In this document: positions 5,065 through 5,518 of the stretch, piece after piece
Layout of the letters: each line of letters begins with the position of its first letter
How positions within the stretch are numbered: the stretch's first letter is position 1
NCBI GenBank assembly: GCA_945860575.1
Contig: CAMAQQ010000094.1
Location: forward strand, 1-5,518
DNA from: Ferrithrix thermotolerans DSM 19514
GTDB taxonomy: Bacteria > Actinomycetota > Acidimicrobiia > Acidimicrobiales > Ilumatobacteraceae
DNA: 5,518 bases
Reading direction: 5' to 3'
Position numbers and translations under genes: made by a program
Notes under the pieces: generated by a model
The model's database searches: none
What the model was told of the DNA's origin: nothing
What the model saw: the letters and a program-made list of their open reading frames with translations, nothing else

Positions 5065-5267
5065 TATTTATTCAGAGGTGAAGCAGAATTTCTTCTGCCC
5101 TGACCTTGTTTAGTCATAAGTGTACCCCGTCGCAGTATTTCGGCGTACAAAACAAAGAACTCATAGTGGCGCGCACCAGGCGCATAGCGGTAAACAGCCC
5201 AACGTATGTCTGCTACTTTTAGGTTGCTAGCAATTAATCATCAACAACTTTAGAAAAGGGGACAATA
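5065..5267 (+). other. Non-coding leader region before the membrane-protein gene
   Basis: I see no gene here. The stretch holds a 6-bp hairpin GCAGAA/TTCTGC with a TTTC loop (5083-5098) without a T tail, and a perfect 10-bp palindrome TTGCTAGCAA (5224-5233) about 35 nt before the next ATG. A TACTTT (5214-5219) fits a TANNNT -10 box and would give a leader of about 45 nt, but no good -35 accompanies it. The palindrome would fall just downstream of such a start and could be an operator. Confidence 0.3.
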
Positions 5268-5518
5268 ATGGATTTAACATCTAGAAGCGCTGCCACCGCA
5301 AGAGTAAATATGATTCTGGGGGTACTACTTCAAATTGCTTTTGTAGCAGTTATTGCAATCGTTGTATTTGGCGATATCGCAACCGCCTCTGACAACCTCA
5401 AAATGCTAGTTGCATTCGGTGCAATTGCTTCATGTTTAACTTCATGGCTTTTTATCAGCAATGCGTTGATGGACTTTCAAAAAGAATCCGAAGACTTGAC
5501 TGCTGCAGAAAAAAAGAC
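5268..5518 (+). CDS. Small two-helix membrane protein of unknown function (C-terminus off window)
   Basis: Eighty-three codons are open to the window edge. The start at 5268 is fixed by AAGGGGA (5256-5262) 5-6 nt upstream, a clear ribosome site, unlike the divergent genes of this window. Residues 1-13 are polar with two Arg. Residues 14-36 form a hydrophobic helix (MILGVLLQIAFVAVIAIVVF), residues 37-47 a short polar loop (GDIATASDNLK), and residues 48-66 a second helix (MLVAFGAIASCLTSWLFIS). The tail from about 67 is acidic, then lysine-rich (FQKESEDLTAAEKK), and looks like a cytoplasmic helix. No family is recognised and no catalytic motif is visible. The preceding 200 nt are non-coding, so it probably begins a new transcription unit unrelated to the phosphonate genes. 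Confidence 0.7.
   Translation, partial: MDLTSRSAATARVNMILGVLLQIAFVAVIAIVVFGDIATASDNLKMLVAFGAIASCLTSWLFISNALMDFQKESEDLTAAEKK

Noticed and set aside
3838..5230. 12-nt match TTAGGTTGCTAG at 3838-3849 and 5219-5230
   Set aside because: About one 12-nt match is expected by chance in a window of this length, and the two contexts differ.

Overview
The window looks like a piece of chromosome from a planktonic or otherwise oligotrophic actinobacterium of moderate GC. Three things suggest this. Secreted proteins carry a short Cys-Cys-Trp N-terminal module that I associate with aquatic actinobacterial proteins. Divergent genes have TANNNT -10 boxes only 6-10 nt before their ATG and no Shine-Dalgarno, which fits leaderless mRNAs. 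The tRNA-like gene has a U discriminator and no encoded CCA. The exact taxon cannot be fixed from sequence alone.

Positions 1-3762 form a compact organophosphorus (phosphonate) acquisition locus around a 148-nt divergent control region (2236-2383). Leftward, a secreted 'choice-of-anchor I' beta-propeller protein (529-2235) is followed after 43 nt by the start of a PhnD-type phosphonate-binding lipoprotein-like/periplasmic-type receptor (1-485, cut by the window edge). Rightward, phnY (2384-3187, PhyH-type Fe(II)/2-oxoglutarate dioxygenase) overlaps phnZ (3184-3762, HD-domain di-iron oxygenase) by ATGA. Together they suggest uptake of a phosphonate by PhnD plus its ABC partners (expected beyond the left edge), followed by oxidative C-P cleavage by PhnY and PhnZ to release phosphate. 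A pair of 11-nt direct repeats spaced 22 nt apart lies exactly 10 nt upstream of the leftward -10 box. That is the geometry of a PhoB/PhoP box, so phosphate starvation control is plausible.

Positions 3763-4638 hold a convergent intergenic region with an AT-rich palindrome and a leftward gene for a secreted protein of unknown function. This protein shares the Cys-Cys-Trp module with the PhnD protein.

Positions 4639-5267 hold no credible protein gene but are full of RNA-like structure read on the minus strand. There is a 72-nt tRNA-like gene with an abnormal anticodon arm (4907-4978) and a strong intrinsic terminator behind it (4796-4833). Two nearly identical 34-nt hairpin repeats flank both (4685-4718 and 5031-5064), and their tetraloops stay GNRA on the minus strand. 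A 15-nt segment of the tRNA-like anticodon arm recurs inverted just beyond the terminator. The window ends inside a rightward gene for a small two-helix membrane protein of unknown function (5268-5518).
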